29,358 nucleotides of DNA from a virus: positions 1 through 29,358 of the IMG/VR virus record IMGVR_UViG_3300030329_004084; one strand, written 5' to 3'. A model generated the notes under the pieces. It worked only from the letters and a program-made list of their open reading frames with translations. It ran no database searches and was not told the DNA's origin. The translations under genes were made by a program, and so were the position numbers. Positions 23,386-29,309 of the stretch are shown here, in pieces. Within the stretch, counting starts at the first letter, position 1; every line of letters begins with the position of its first letter.

Positions 23386-24563
23386 TGCCGGTCAACAAGG
23401 CAAATAACATCGCCCTGAGCGGCATCAGCAAGCTGGAGAATATCGCCAAGGGCAGCATATCTAAAATAGATAATGAAAGCATTGGAGAGGCTCCTGCAAG
23501 CTCCTTGCGCGTGGCTTTAATGGTGGGCAACGGAGGTTATATAGAATGGAACACAGGTTCGCTTGATAATGACGATCATTGGCACCGGTTAGACTTTAGT
23601 GGTGATGTATATCGAGATGTAACTTGGGGTTATGATGAAAACGGTACTGAGTGCTGGCTAATCTCCACCAACAAAACTGGGCGCCCCCTTATGGTGGCCA
23701 AATCCGATGGCTCCGACAACTGGGTGCCTTCTGGAAGCTCTAACTGGGCCAACATCAAGCCAACTGGAGGCCCATGGCCGGGCACTTGGAACTTTCGTGG
23801 CTATAGATGTGGGCGCGGAGATCACACAAACAACAACCGCGCAACTTTTATGATGGGAGCTATGAATAACTCAATACTATCGACATACGTTACCGGCGGT
23901 ATTACAGATTCGGCCAATTGGTCACAGCAATATCGTGGCTTTGATAGTAGCGGCACCAATAGCGCAATCTATGGGCTTGTGTGGAATCGTGAGTCTTCAG
24001 ATTCAGATTCTATCTTTGCTTTGACAATCGGAGCAGACGTATGGATGAGCACCAACGGTACAGGTTCAGGCGACAACGGTGATTGGCAGATGGTATTCCA
24101 AAGCCCAGGATCTTCAGTCACACAAATGTGGAATCTTCAGTATGGAAACGATGTCTGGGTCGGCGGCGGTACCAACGCCCAAGGTAAGGGGAACCTAACT
24201 GGTTCCGGCGCCGGGACTGGCTCCTGGGGACACTTTAATAGACCTGCTAATAGGGGCATGCGAGGCGCAGCCACAAATATGTCGGGTAACTGGGTAATGG
24301 GCGGCAATGACGGCTACATTTGGTATAGTGCTGATGACGCAGCTAGCTGGAACGAAGTGAGGATTCCCGATAACCAAGGGGGATCGACTTATAGGGATTG
24401 GTATGACGTGGCTTATGACGGCAATGGCACGTGGGTTGCTTGTGGTGAACGAGCATATGCCGTTAGCACAGACAATGGACAAACTTGGACTTCTTCCAAC
24501 GGCTTGGCCGGCAATGCTACATACAACGCCATCGCATTTAATGTGACAAACACGTCACAATAG
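23385..24563 (+). CDS. Asp-box/BNR repeat beta-propeller-like probable receptor-binding protein
   Basis: The 392-residue protein begins with a helix-prone stretch (NIALSGISKLENIAKGSIS, about residues 7-25) that could attach to the fibre. The rest is strand- and Trp/Gly-rich. It contains Asp-box-like motifs: VWMSTNGTGSGDNGDW, WYSADDAASWNEV (about 316-328) and VSTDNGQTWTSS (about 361-372), which recur in beta-propellers such as sialidases and glycan-binding proteins. No sialidase catalytic set is visible, so binding rather than cleavage is more likely. The context, just after a tail-fibre gene with one base shared, supports a role in host recognition. Confidence 0.7.
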   Translation: MPVNKANNIALSGISKLENIAKGSISKIDNESIGEAPASSLRVALMVGNGGYIEWNTGSLDNDDHWHRLDFSGDVYRDVTWGYDENGTECWLISTNKTGRPLMVAKSDGSDNWVPSGSSNWANIKPTGGPWPGTWNFRGYRCGRGDHTNNNRATFMMGAMNNSILSTYVTGGITDSANWSQQYRGFDSSGTNSAIYGLVWNRESSDSDSIFALTIGADVWMSTNGTGSGDNGDWQMVFQSPGSSVTQMWNLQYGNDVWVGGGTNAQGKGNLTGSGAGTGSWGHFNRPANRGMRGAATNMSGNWVMGGNDGYIWYSADDAASWNEVRIPDNQGGSTYRDWYDVAYDGNGTWVACGERAYAVSTDNGQTWTSSNGLAGNATYNAIAFNVTNTSQ

Positions 24564-24571
24564 GAGAAGAA

Positions 24572-24814
24572 ATGACAGATCAACAACTAGCAGATGTTTT
24601 ACTTGAGATCCTCGATGAAGGAATGTTTAACGACTTTTATATGAGAGGAGACTATAACAAGAACGAGGTAAGGCGCCTGATGGTAGAAAAAGGCGTGAGC
24701 AATGAACAAGTTAGTGATGTTCAAGAGCGCTACCAAATACAATCCGAAGTCACTTTTACTGAAGTTTTGGCCTATTTAATAGAGAATCTTAATCCAGGAA
24801 TAGAAATACCATGA
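24572..24814 (+). CDS. small acidic helical protein, unknown
   Basis: The 80-residue acidic protein has about three predicted helices: QQLADVLLEILDEGMF, KNEVRRLMVEKGV and TFTEVLAYLIENL. The pattern is typical of small helical adaptor or inhibitor proteins, but I recognise no family. AGGAG lies 6 bases before the ATG. Its stop overlaps the nucleotidyltransferase start (ATGA), so the two are probably made together. A regulatory pairing is possible but unproven. Confidence 0.6.
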   Translation: MTDQQLADVLLEILDEGMFNDFYMRGDYNKNEVRRLMVEKGVSNEQVSDVQERYQIQSEVTFTEVLAYLIENLNPGIEIP

Positions 24815-25872
24815 ATAAATGGCAAGAGTTTTTGCGAGAAGCAAAAAAGTTAGATAACCCTCCCCGAAAATCAGCAGCGGGTATCCGCCGCAGCATCGGC
24901 ACCCTCGCACAACAAGGTGGCGAAACTAAGGCCGGCCCGTATAAAGATGTTGAAGATCCGCTTGAGGGCAAAGAAGATGAGGAGATTTCAGCCCCTCCGG
25001 GCGCAGAGGGAGGACTAGAAGAGAAGCGCAGCAACTATAGAAAGCGCGTGCAGCGTTATACCAAGGACCGCAACAAGATGTTGAACGTGGGAGGCCAAAA
25101 GAATACCCCACCATATACACAGAAGATGGGCTCTCACGTCACATTTGATCGTCAACTAGGCGAGGAGGTTGAACCCGAGAGTTTTGAGAAGCAGCCAGAA
25201 CTTGAACCTAAGTTTTGGGTAGCGGGCAAGCTCAATCCCAGGATTGCCAAAAGGCTACAAAAGATCGCGAATGAGTTTCTTGAGGGACTAGATATTGGTG
25301 CGACCATGGAAGACTTGCGCTTCACCGGAAGTCTTGCCAACTATAACTGGTCTAAGTATTCCGATATAGACCTTCACATCGTCGTAGACTTCTCCAAAAT
25401 TGATGAGAATACAGAACTAGTCAAAGGGTTTTTTGACAATGCCAGATTGCGTTGGAACGATTTGCACGACATAATGATTTATGGCCACGAAGTTGAAATT
25501 TATGTTGAAGATGCGGGCGAGGTTCATAAGTCGTCAGGTCTATACTCCATTGCTGATAACGAGTGGATTGTCGAGCCTTCCCCTGGTGTTGTGGATTTCG
25601 ATTACCCGAGCGCACGCAAAAAAGCTGACTCAATACAAACCCAGTCGAACTTGATTGAAAAGTTCATTAAAACAAAACCTAGTAGCGCTGTGAAATCTAT
25701 TGACAGACTTAAAGATAAGATCCGCAGAATGAGAAAGGCCGGCCTATATAGCTCCGAGCAGGAATATTCAGCGGAAAACATAGCGTTCAAAATACTTCGT
25801 CGAGAGGAAACACTAGACAAACTCAATCAAATGAAGTATGATGCTTATGACGATATTTTATCAATGAGGTAG
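24811..25872 (+). CDS. nucleotidyltransferase-fold protein with phage-type N-terminal region
   Basis: The 353-residue protein has a DNA polymerase-beta superfamily motif: FTGSLANYNWSKYSDIDLHIVV, positioned at 171-192, with Gly173-Ser174 and the metal-binding pair Asp185 and Asp187. A third acid is likely in VEIYVED (Glu229), where Asp is more usual. Superfamily members transfer nucleotides to RNA, protein or small molecules; the substrate here is unknown. The first 130 residues are disordered and charged, opening with MNKWQEFLREAKKL. This resembles N-terminal tags of virion proteins, so packaging into the capsid is conceivable (inference). The C-terminal helical part (about 265-353) may be a partner or substrate domain. 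It is coupled to the small helical gene upstream. Confidence 0.72.
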   Translation: MNKWQEFLREAKKLDNPPRKSAAGIRRSIGTLAQQGGETKAGPYKDVEDPLEGKEDEEISAPPGAEGGLEEKRSNYRKRVQRYTKDRNKMLNVGGQKNTPPYTQKMGSHVTFDRQLGEEVEPESFEKQPELEPKFWVAGKLNPRIAKRLQKIANEFLEGLDIGATMEDLRFTGSLANYNWSKYSDIDLHIVVDFSKIDENTELVKGFFDNARLRWNDLHDIMIYGHEVEIYVEDAGEVHKSSGLYSIADNEWIVEPSPGVVDFDYPSARKKADSIQTQSNLIEKFIKTKPSSAVKSIDRLKDKIRRMRKAGLYSSEQEYSAENIAFKILRREETLDKLNQMKYDAYDDILSMR

Positions 25873-25874
25873 CA

Positions 25875-26108
25875 ATGGAGCTAATTGATATTTCTGAAAA
25901 TTTAAAAGTTAGCGCTGGTGAGTATATTTATCACCGACCAACTAAACAAGTTGTTGTTTGTGGTGGTTTTAGTCGCGACAATGATTTGATCACCGCGCTA
26001 GCTCGCGGTTCTATTTTGCGTGACAAGATTTCTAATTTTCAAAAAATAAATATGACCGGTAAAGAAATGAGAGCACATAGAACTAGCGGTTGCAAGAGTT
26101 GCAAATGA
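25875..26108 (+). CDS. small conserved-type phage protein, unknown
   Basis: The 77-residue protein has alternating strands (GEYIYHRPTKQVVVCGGFSRD), a helix (LITALARGSIL) and a C-terminal basic tail with CKSC, a lone cysteine pair. It could be a small alpha/beta protein with a metal or redox motif, but no family is recognised. It starts 2 bases after the nucleotidyltransferase and overlaps the next gene (ATGA). It begins a row of small early-type genes. Confidence 0.6.
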   Translation: MELIDISENLKVSAGEYIYHRPTKQVVVCGGFSRDNDLITALARGSILRDKISNFQKINMTGKEMRAHRTSGCKSCK

Positions 26109-26371
26109 TAGCTGCGCCTTCTTTTTTTACTGTCGGCGTGTTTGCCGAATCAGAACAAAAAGCCAAGGAGTTCGCAAGTAATCTTCTTTTGACACATACT
26201 GTTTGCGAGTGTGCTCTTAAACTTGAGAAAGCAGAGCGCGAATATGAGGAAGCTATTTTACAGAAAGATGAAATGAGAGCTGAACGTAAGAAGCTAGAAA
26301 TTGAAGCGTGCAAAGTTTCGCTGCAATTTACGGCGAACTTCTTTGATGCTCTTGGTGAAGTTGGGAAATGA
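26105..26371 (+). CDS. small coiled-coil protein, unknown
   Basis: The 88-residue protein has a short beta/hydrophobic start (MIAAPSFFTVGVFAE) and then a long charged helix with heptad spacing (CALKLEKAEREYEEAILQ continuing to ERKKLEIEACK), so a coiled coil is likely. No family is recognised. The start at 26105 is chosen because it overlaps the preceding stop (ATGA); an upstream TTG in the same frame lies inside the preceding gene. It overlaps the next start by 4 bases. Confidence 0.6.
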   Translation: MIAAPSFFTVGVFAESEQKAKEFASNLLLTHTVCECALKLEKAEREYEEAILQKDEMRAERKKLEIEACKVSLQFTANFFDALGEVGK

Positions 26372-26631
26372 CTAAAATATACATATATTGTTTATTTGAT
26401 ACACGCGATTCTTTTATGGGGGTCTATTCTTCTTTGCAGGCTATTCATCGTGATGCTTTGCGCTTGGCTAATCGTGGACACTCAAGCGTACATATGGTGT
26501 ACGACAATGAGGCGACCCCGCCTTCTTTAACTGCTTTGCGTAACATTTTCAAAGGAAAGTGCGATATTGAAGTCAAATACCGAACATCAACTACCAATGT
26601 TCGCATTTACAAAACAAAACTAAAGGAGTAA
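26368..26631 (+). CDS. small alpha/beta protein, unknown
   Basis: The 87-residue protein opens with MTKIYIYCLFDTRDSFMGVY, then a helix IHRDALRLANRGHSS, a strand, a second helix LTALRNIFKG and basic strands (DIEVKYRTSTTNVRIYKTKL). It is a plausible compact beta-alpha-beta fold, basic at the C-terminus. Similar proteins occur, as I recall, in marine phages with no function assigned. It overlaps the previous gene (ATGA); the glutaredoxin gene follows at once. Confidence 0.6.
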   Translation: MTKIYIYCLFDTRDSFMGVYSSLQAIHRDALRLANRGHSSVHMVYDNEATPPSLTALRNIFKGKCDIEVKYRTSTTNVRIYKTKLKE

Positions 26632-26632
26632 C

Positions 26633-26887
26633 ATGAGCACCTACATTGTATATGGAATATCAGATTGCCCCGCGTGCTTACGAGCATGCGCCGATCTTAT
26701 GGAGGCTGGCAATGAATATGTTTTTGTTGAGATGGATTTTTCAAAGACTTATCGAGAATACATAAAAGATAGATACCGGTGGCCCACGTTCCCGATTATC
26801 ATACGCCAAAGTCATAATACAACCGTAAAAATAGGCGGCTATGATCAGCTAAAAGAATATATGAAGAGTCCTGGCTCACTAACGTGA
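26633..26887 (+). CDS. glutaredoxin
   Basis: The 84-residue protein has the glutaredoxin layout: strand YIVYGIS, active site CPAC (12-15), helix, strand YVFVEMDF, cis-proline in TFPIII (Pro54) and the GG motif (IGGYDQL, 68-73). It would reduce disulfides using glutathione, most likely serving a phage ribonucleotide reductase or modulating host redox state. AGGAG lies 5 bases before its ATG. The middle Pro-Ala resembles some phage and bacterial types (CPYC is commoner). It complements the thioredoxin-like protein at 7176. Confidence 0.88.
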   Translation: MSTYIVYGISDCPACLRACADLMEAGNEYVFVEMDFSKTYREYIKDRYRWPTFPIIIRQSHNTTVKIGGYDQLKEYMKSPGSLT

Positions 26888-26901
26888 TAGTTACTATGTG
26901 G
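26888..26901 (+). repeat. 14-nt direct repeat, copy 1 (TAGTTACTATGTGG)
   Basis: TAGTTACTATGTGG spans the end of the glutaredoxin gene region and the GTG start of the next gene. An identical copy is at 27826-27839, again on a GTG start of a small SH3-like gene. It may be a duplicated leader or a regulatory site for translation. Confidence 0.6.
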
Positions 26902-27128
26902 AGTACAAGGTGGGACAACTTATTAGATGGATTGAAGATTGGAGCACATACACGGCCTCCGACACAGGCGAGGTTCGCGGTCTTGATCCAAACTATCGTC
27001 ACGCAATCATTACGAGCGTGGCGTATGACAACAGCAGTGTAGTGGCGTATTGCTTTGACTGCAAGATTTTGGATTGGGTTGTGCTCAGTCCAAAAATGGA
27101 TAACTTTCAAATAATCAGCGAGGATTAA
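26898..27128 (+). CDS. small SH3/KOW-like protein, unknown
   Basis: The 76-residue protein starts at GTG with MEYKVGQLIRWIED. Strands follow (TGEVRGLDP, HAIITSV, SSVVAYCFDC, DWVVLSPKM), a pattern of small SH3/KOW-like barrels (K-x-G-x-L-I start, then G-x-V strand). Related proteins occur at 15079, 27460, 27836 and 28554. The function is unknown. There is no strong Shine-Dalgarno; the start sits in a 14-nt sequence also found before 27836. The glutaredoxin stop is 10 bases upstream. Confidence 0.6.
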   Translation: MEYKVGQLIRWIEDWSTYTASDTGEVRGLDPNYRHAIITSVAYDNSSVVAYCFDCKILDWVVLSPKMDNFQIISED

Positions 27129-27130
27129 AA

Positions 27131-27412
27131 ATGGCTAACATATTTTGGAACGACAAGAAAGCATCAAAAGAGGAAGCCCGAAAGGGGCTGATGGAATACA
27201 TAGCGGACAACTGGATTGACAGGTTTACAGTCAACTTCGCTTCTGATGATGGCGGTCACATGATCCAAGCTATCTTAGAGTTTGATGATACGGAGGAGTT
27301 GATGCCGACTGAACTTCGCAATAAGTTCCCGGCAAAGTGGATGGGCTGGCGCATGGTTGTGCTTAAAGTTCCTCGCGGGCACATTGATGTGTTCTATAAA
27401 GATAAAAAGTAG
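27131..27412 (+). CDS. small protein, unknown
   Basis: The 93-residue protein has a charged helical start (KKASKEEARKGLMEYI) and then strands rich in aromatic residues (RFTVNFASDD, AILEFDD, GWRMVVLKVP, IDVFYKDKK). It is an alpha/beta protein with no recognised motif. GAGGAT precedes the ATG by 6 bases, sharing the tail of the previous gene. It ends just before the promoter at 27413, so it is the last gene of its transcript. Confidence 0.6.
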   Translation: MANIFWNDKKASKEEARKGLMEYIADNWIDRFTVNFASDDGGHMIQAILEFDDTEELMPTELRNKFPAKWMGWRMVVLKVPRGHIDVFYKDKK

Positions 27413-27441
27413 TTGACATCATGTCGGCTTAGTGTTAAAGT
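27413..27441 (+). promoter_or_regulatory. sigma-70 type promoter before small SH3-like gene
   Basis: TTGACA (27413-27418), 17 bases, TAAAGT (27436-27441), followed by AGGAGG 4-5 bases before the ATG at 27460. The -35 box is perfect; the -10 box is weaker. It begins right at the stop of the previous gene. Confidence 0.65.
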
Positions 27442-27459
27442 AATACTTTAGGAGGACAA

Positions 27460-27828
27460 ATGCCAGTACAGGTTGGCGATCTTGTCGGTTTCTATCGCCG
27501 CAAGTCCCCAGGAATGGGAATCGTTTTAGATAAGATAGATGACATTTTAGATCATGCAGGGGTGGATGAGAGCATAGCATTTCAAATCGCAGAGAACGCA
27601 CAAGGTAGAACGTATTGGGAAAAGAAAAGCGCGATTGAGGAGTTGTGTGATGGGCAAAAAGTACACTCAACATCGTTAAGATTATTTTTTCAATACAATG
27701 ATAGGTGGTGCAGTAAGCCAAAAAAATCATTTGTAAGAATCAAATGGTTTAAGCAGCCGAGAGCATACGAGGGAAGAATAGCAGAGAATGAAGGCTGGTA
27801 TCCAGCAGATTGGGTGAGGAGCAAGTAG
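27460..27828 (+). CDS. SH3/KOW-like protein, unknown
   Basis: The 122-residue protein has the pattern VQVGDLVGFYRRKSPGMGIV at its start, a helical insert (about 30-60), and a C-terminal barrel-like part (FVRIKWFKQPRAYEGRIAE, WYPADWV). Family members in this region share VGxLV near the N-terminus and an aromatic motif near the C-terminus. It has its own promoter at 27413 and a strong AGGAGG site. No function is known. Confidence 0.6.
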   Translation: MPVQVGDLVGFYRRKSPGMGIVLDKIDDILDHAGVDESIAFQIAENAQGRTYWEKKSAIEELCDGQKVHSTSLRLFFQYNDRWCSKPKKSFVRIKWFKQPRAYEGRIAENEGWYPADWVRSK

Positions 27829-27839
27829 TTACTATGTGG
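27826..27839 (+). repeat. 14-nt direct repeat, copy 2 (TAGTTACTATGTGG)
   Basis: Identical to 26888-26901. It begins with the TAG stop of the preceding gene and ends on the GTG start of the next, so each copy links the end of one gene to the start of an SH3-like gene. Confidence 0.6.
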
Positions 27840-28072
27840 CTATTAATCCAAAATATCAAAAGGGCGACTTAGTTAAGGCGTGTTACACATTTTATGATTA
27901 TTATTATCCGCATGAGGATGAAGATGAACTATTTTATCCATGGAACGGGATTATTGTTGATGTATATTATGACGAGCATTATTTTGGTGACGATGCGATC
28001 TATGATGTGCTGTGCACGGATGGCACGCAGCGACTCTTTGCCGAGTGGGAACTGATGCTGATCCAGCGGTGA
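27836..28072 (+). CDS. small SH3/KOW-like protein rich in Tyr and Asp, unknown
   Basis: The 78-residue protein starts at GTG with MAINPKYQKGDLVKACYTF, then a Tyr/Asp-rich loop (YDYYYPHEDEDEL), then GIIVDVYYDEHYF, YDVLCTDGTQRLFAE and LMLIQR. The KGDLV start, the G-I-I-V strand and the Y-D-V-L...DG turn place it with the SH3/KOW-like set. An ATG two bases earlier runs into a stop after 12 codons, so the GTG frame is right. No strong ribosome site is visible beyond GAGGAG at a long spacing. The function is unknown. Confidence 0.6.
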   Translation: MAINPKYQKGDLVKACYTFYDYYYPHEDEDELFYPWNGIIVDVYYDEHYFGDDAIYDVLCTDGTQRLFAEWELMLIQR

Positions 28073-28092
28073 CATTTGGTTACATAAATCGC

Positions 28093-28121
28093 TTGACAAT
28101 ATGATCGCCAGATGATATATT
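28093..28121 (+). promoter_or_regulatory. sigma-70 type promoter of the tRNA array
   Basis: TTGACA (28093-28098), 17 bases, TATATT (28116-28121), ending 12 bases before tRNA-Leu. The start would be near 28128. It probably drives the tRNA-Leu, Lys, structured RNA, CAT tRNA and Arg array with the small genes between. Confidence 0.8.
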
Positions 28122-28133
28122 AAGAGCATGAAT

Positions 28134-28219
28134 GGGAGAGTGGTGGAATGGTAGACACAGGAGACTTAAAATCTTCTGCTCTGAAGAGCGTGCGGGTTCG
28201 ACTCCCGCCTCTCCTACCA
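28134..28219 (+). tRNA. tRNA-Leu (TAA)
   Basis: 86 nt including an encoded CCA. The 7-bp acceptor stem GGGAGAG pairs with CTCTCCT (one G-U at position 1), the discriminator is A, the anticodon loop CTTAAAA gives anticodon TAA (28167-28169), the T-arm is GCGGG-TTCGACT-CCCGC, and a long variable arm (GCTC-TGAA-GAGC core) is present as in class II tRNAs. It reads UUA (and UUG by wobble). Confidence 0.95.
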
Positions 28220-28255
28220 GTTACAGAGCATCGAGAGCATTACGAAAAGCCAGCA

Positions 28256-28348
28256 ATGGTTGAAGAGTTGGTCAAGTTGAATGATTTGGAGGTATTCGTT
28301 TATACTTATAAAGGAGAGCTTGTAAATATCAAGTCCCGATGGAGATAG
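28256..28348 (+). CDS. possible 30-aa small protein
   Basis: A short frame starting at ATG 28256 (MVEELVKLNDLEVFVYTYKG then ELVNIKSRWR) sits between tRNA-Leu and the next gene. Its stop lies 2 bases before the ATG at 28351, so the two could be translated together. There is only a weak ribosome site (GAAAAG). A longer reading of the same frame starts inside the tRNA and is rejected. It may be non-coding spacer. Confidence 0.3.
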   Translation: MVEELVKLNDLEVFVYTYKGELVNIKSRWR

Positions 28349-28350
28349 AA

Positions 28351-28554
28351 ATGAATACAAGAGATATGTGGGAGAATCAGGTGGAGTTGCTAACGCGACA
28401 GTGCCAGAGAATGACCCGAAAGATTGACGAGTTAGAACAGAGATTGCATTATTTTGAAGGAGTTGTCGCGACCTTATTGGTTGCGCTTAAAGAAGGGGGT
28501 GTGATAGTTGACAGCAGCGAGAAAGACGCTGATGCAACTGAATACGAGTTTTAA
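28351..28554 (+). CDS. small coiled-coil protein, unknown
   Basis: The 67-residue protein has a long helix with heptad spacing (LLTRQCQRMTRKIDELEQRL, about residues 11-30), a hydrophobic stretch (GVVATLLVALKEGGVIV, about 36-52) and an acidic tail. It could be a coiled-coil dimer or a peripheral membrane protein. The ATG at 28351 is chosen because GGAG lies 6 bases before it; an ATG four codons earlier lacks a ribosome site. Its stop overlaps the next start (TAATG). It sits between tRNA genes. No family is recognised. Confidence 0.6.
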   Translation: MNTRDMWENQVELLTRQCQRMTRKIDELEQRLHYFEGVVATLLVALKEGGVIVDSSEKDADATEYEF

Positions 28555-28778
28555 TGGCGCGTGTTCAAAAGTGCGGGGGATTTCAGGTCGGTCAACTTGT
28601 CCGTATTCTGGGTGTTCCCGATGCTGTTGGGCTTGTGCTGGCAATCGAAACCATGTATCATAGCATGAGCGAGTATCATGTTTGTTGGATACAAGTTTTG
28701 TGGTCGGATCTTGGCCCTCCCGCCAACTGGGAGCGCGCTGAGTGGCTCCGACATAGCGACGAAAATATAGATTTATAA
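28554..28778 (+). CDS. small SH3/KOW-like protein, unknown
   Basis: The 74-residue protein has FQVGQLVRILGVPDAVGLVLAIE near its start (with the G-Q-L-V and G-L-V strands; quoted as positions about 9-31), then YHVCWIQVLWSD, and ANWERAEWL at the end. This is the clearest SH3/KOW-like pattern of the set. It ends 2 bases before tRNA-Lys, so it is carried in the tRNA transcript. No catalytic residues are evident. Confidence 0.62.
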   Translation: MARVQKCGGFQVGQLVRILGVPDAVGLVLAIETMYHSMSEYHVCWIQVLWSDLGPPANWERAEWLRHSDENIDL

Positions 28779-28780
28779 AT

Positions 28781-28856
28781 GGGTCCATAGCTCAACTGGT
28801 AGAGCATCGGACTTTTAATCCGCAGGTTCTGGGTTCGAGTCCCAGTGGACCCACCA
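28781..28856 (+). tRNA. tRNA-Lys (TTT)
   Basis: 76 nt including an encoded CCA. The acceptor GGGTCCA pairs with TGGACCC, the anticodon loop CTTTTAA gives TTT (28814-28816), and the T-arm is CTGGG-TTCGAGT-CCCAG. It reads AAA/AAG. The gene follows the stop codon of the preceding small gene by 2 bases. Confidence 0.96.
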
Positions 28857-28860
28857 TTTT

Positions 28861-28981
28861 ATGATTTCAGTGACAGGTGAGAACCCTGGCCCCTGAAGTT
28901 TCAAGCCCCTCTTGCGAGGGTGGCGGAAAACAATGATAGCTGAACCATTGATCTTCGCAGTGACGAAGACGCTGAAATCAT
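28861..28981 (+). ncRNA. 121-nt structured RNA between tRNA genes (unknown class)
   Basis: The ends form a perfect 10-bp helix: ATGATTTCAG (28861-28870) with CTGAAATCAT (28972-28981). It encloses four hairpins: CAGG/CCTG (28874-28877 with 28885-28888), CCCTC/GAGGG (28907-28911 with 28916-28920, 4-base loop), CAATG/CATTG (28931-28935 with 28946-28950), and TCTTCG/CGAAGA (28952-28957 with 28964-28969). CAGTGAC occurs twice, in the first junction and in the last loop. It begins 4 bases after tRNA-Lys and is followed by CTTTTTT. There is no reading frame of note. T4 encodes small stable RNAs C and D of similar size in its tRNA cluster (established); this is a possible functional analogue. It does not match the hammerhead core and I know no family for it. 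Confidence 0.6.
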
Positions 28982-28993
28982 CTTTTTTACATA

Positions 28994-29070
28994 GGGCTCT
29001 TAGCTCAGTTGGTCAGAGCACTCGGCTCATAACCGAATGGTCGTAGGTTCAAGTCCTACAGGGCCCACCA
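28994..29070 (+). tRNA. tRNA with CAT anticodon, probably tRNA-Ile2 (AUA)
   Basis: 77 nt including an encoded CCA. The acceptor GGGCTCT pairs with AGGGCCC, anticodon CAT is at 29028-29030, and the T-arm is GTAGG-TTCAAGT-CCTAC. CAT can mean Met, fMet or Ile2. An initiator is excluded because position 1 pairs. The C4-G69 pair and the 3' half (GGTTCAAGTCC...CAGGGCCCACCA) resemble bacterial Ile2 tRNAs, whose C34 is changed to lysidine by TilS, more than elongator Met. The rest of the array reads A-ending codons, which also favours AUA. Confidence 0.9.
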
Positions 29071-29087
29071 TTAACCCAGGAGAAAAC

Positions 29088-29309
29088 ATGTTGCCTTATA
29101 CAGCAATCTATCAAAATGCCATCGGCAAAATCACACGCTACACCGCACAAGCATCTAACGATCGCGCTAAAGCATGGAAACAGTTGAGCGATATGAAAGA
29201 AAGTGACGGCGAATGTTTGATTTTGCTTGTACCGGGGGATCATCCTGTGATACAATATGAAGACACGCTGGAGAATAGACAGGTCGATTTGTTTGATAAC
29301 ATGCCCTGA
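29088..29309 (+). CDS. small unknown protein whose stop lies inside the next tRNA gene
   Basis: The 73-residue protein begins MLPYTAIYQNAIGKITRYTA, then a helix (NDRAKAWKQLSDMKE), a strand (ECLILLVPGDHPV) and an acidic tail (DTLENRQVDLFDNMP). No family is recognised. AGGAG lies 5 bases before the ATG, so this start is well supported, while an upstream in-frame GTG lies inside the CAT tRNA. Its stop TGA (29307-29309) is within the acceptor stem of tRNA-Arg, so translation and tRNA processing of one transcript would compete. Confidence 0.65.
   Translation: MLPYTAIYQNAIGKITRYTAQASNDRAKAWKQLSDMKESDGECLILLVPGDHPVIQYEDTLENRQVDLFDNMP

Noticed and set aside
28148-28348. 66-codon frame starting inside tRNA-Leu
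   Set aside because: The first part reads through the tRNA; only the last 30 codons from ATG 28256 are even possible.
28861-28981. Cobalamin riboswitch or hammerhead/HDV-like ribozyme in the structured RNA
   Set aside because: CAGGTGAGAACCCTG resembles one cobalamin-riboswitch hairpin, but the rest of that consensus and its B12 box are missing; no hammerhead core and no nested HDV-like pairing could be built.
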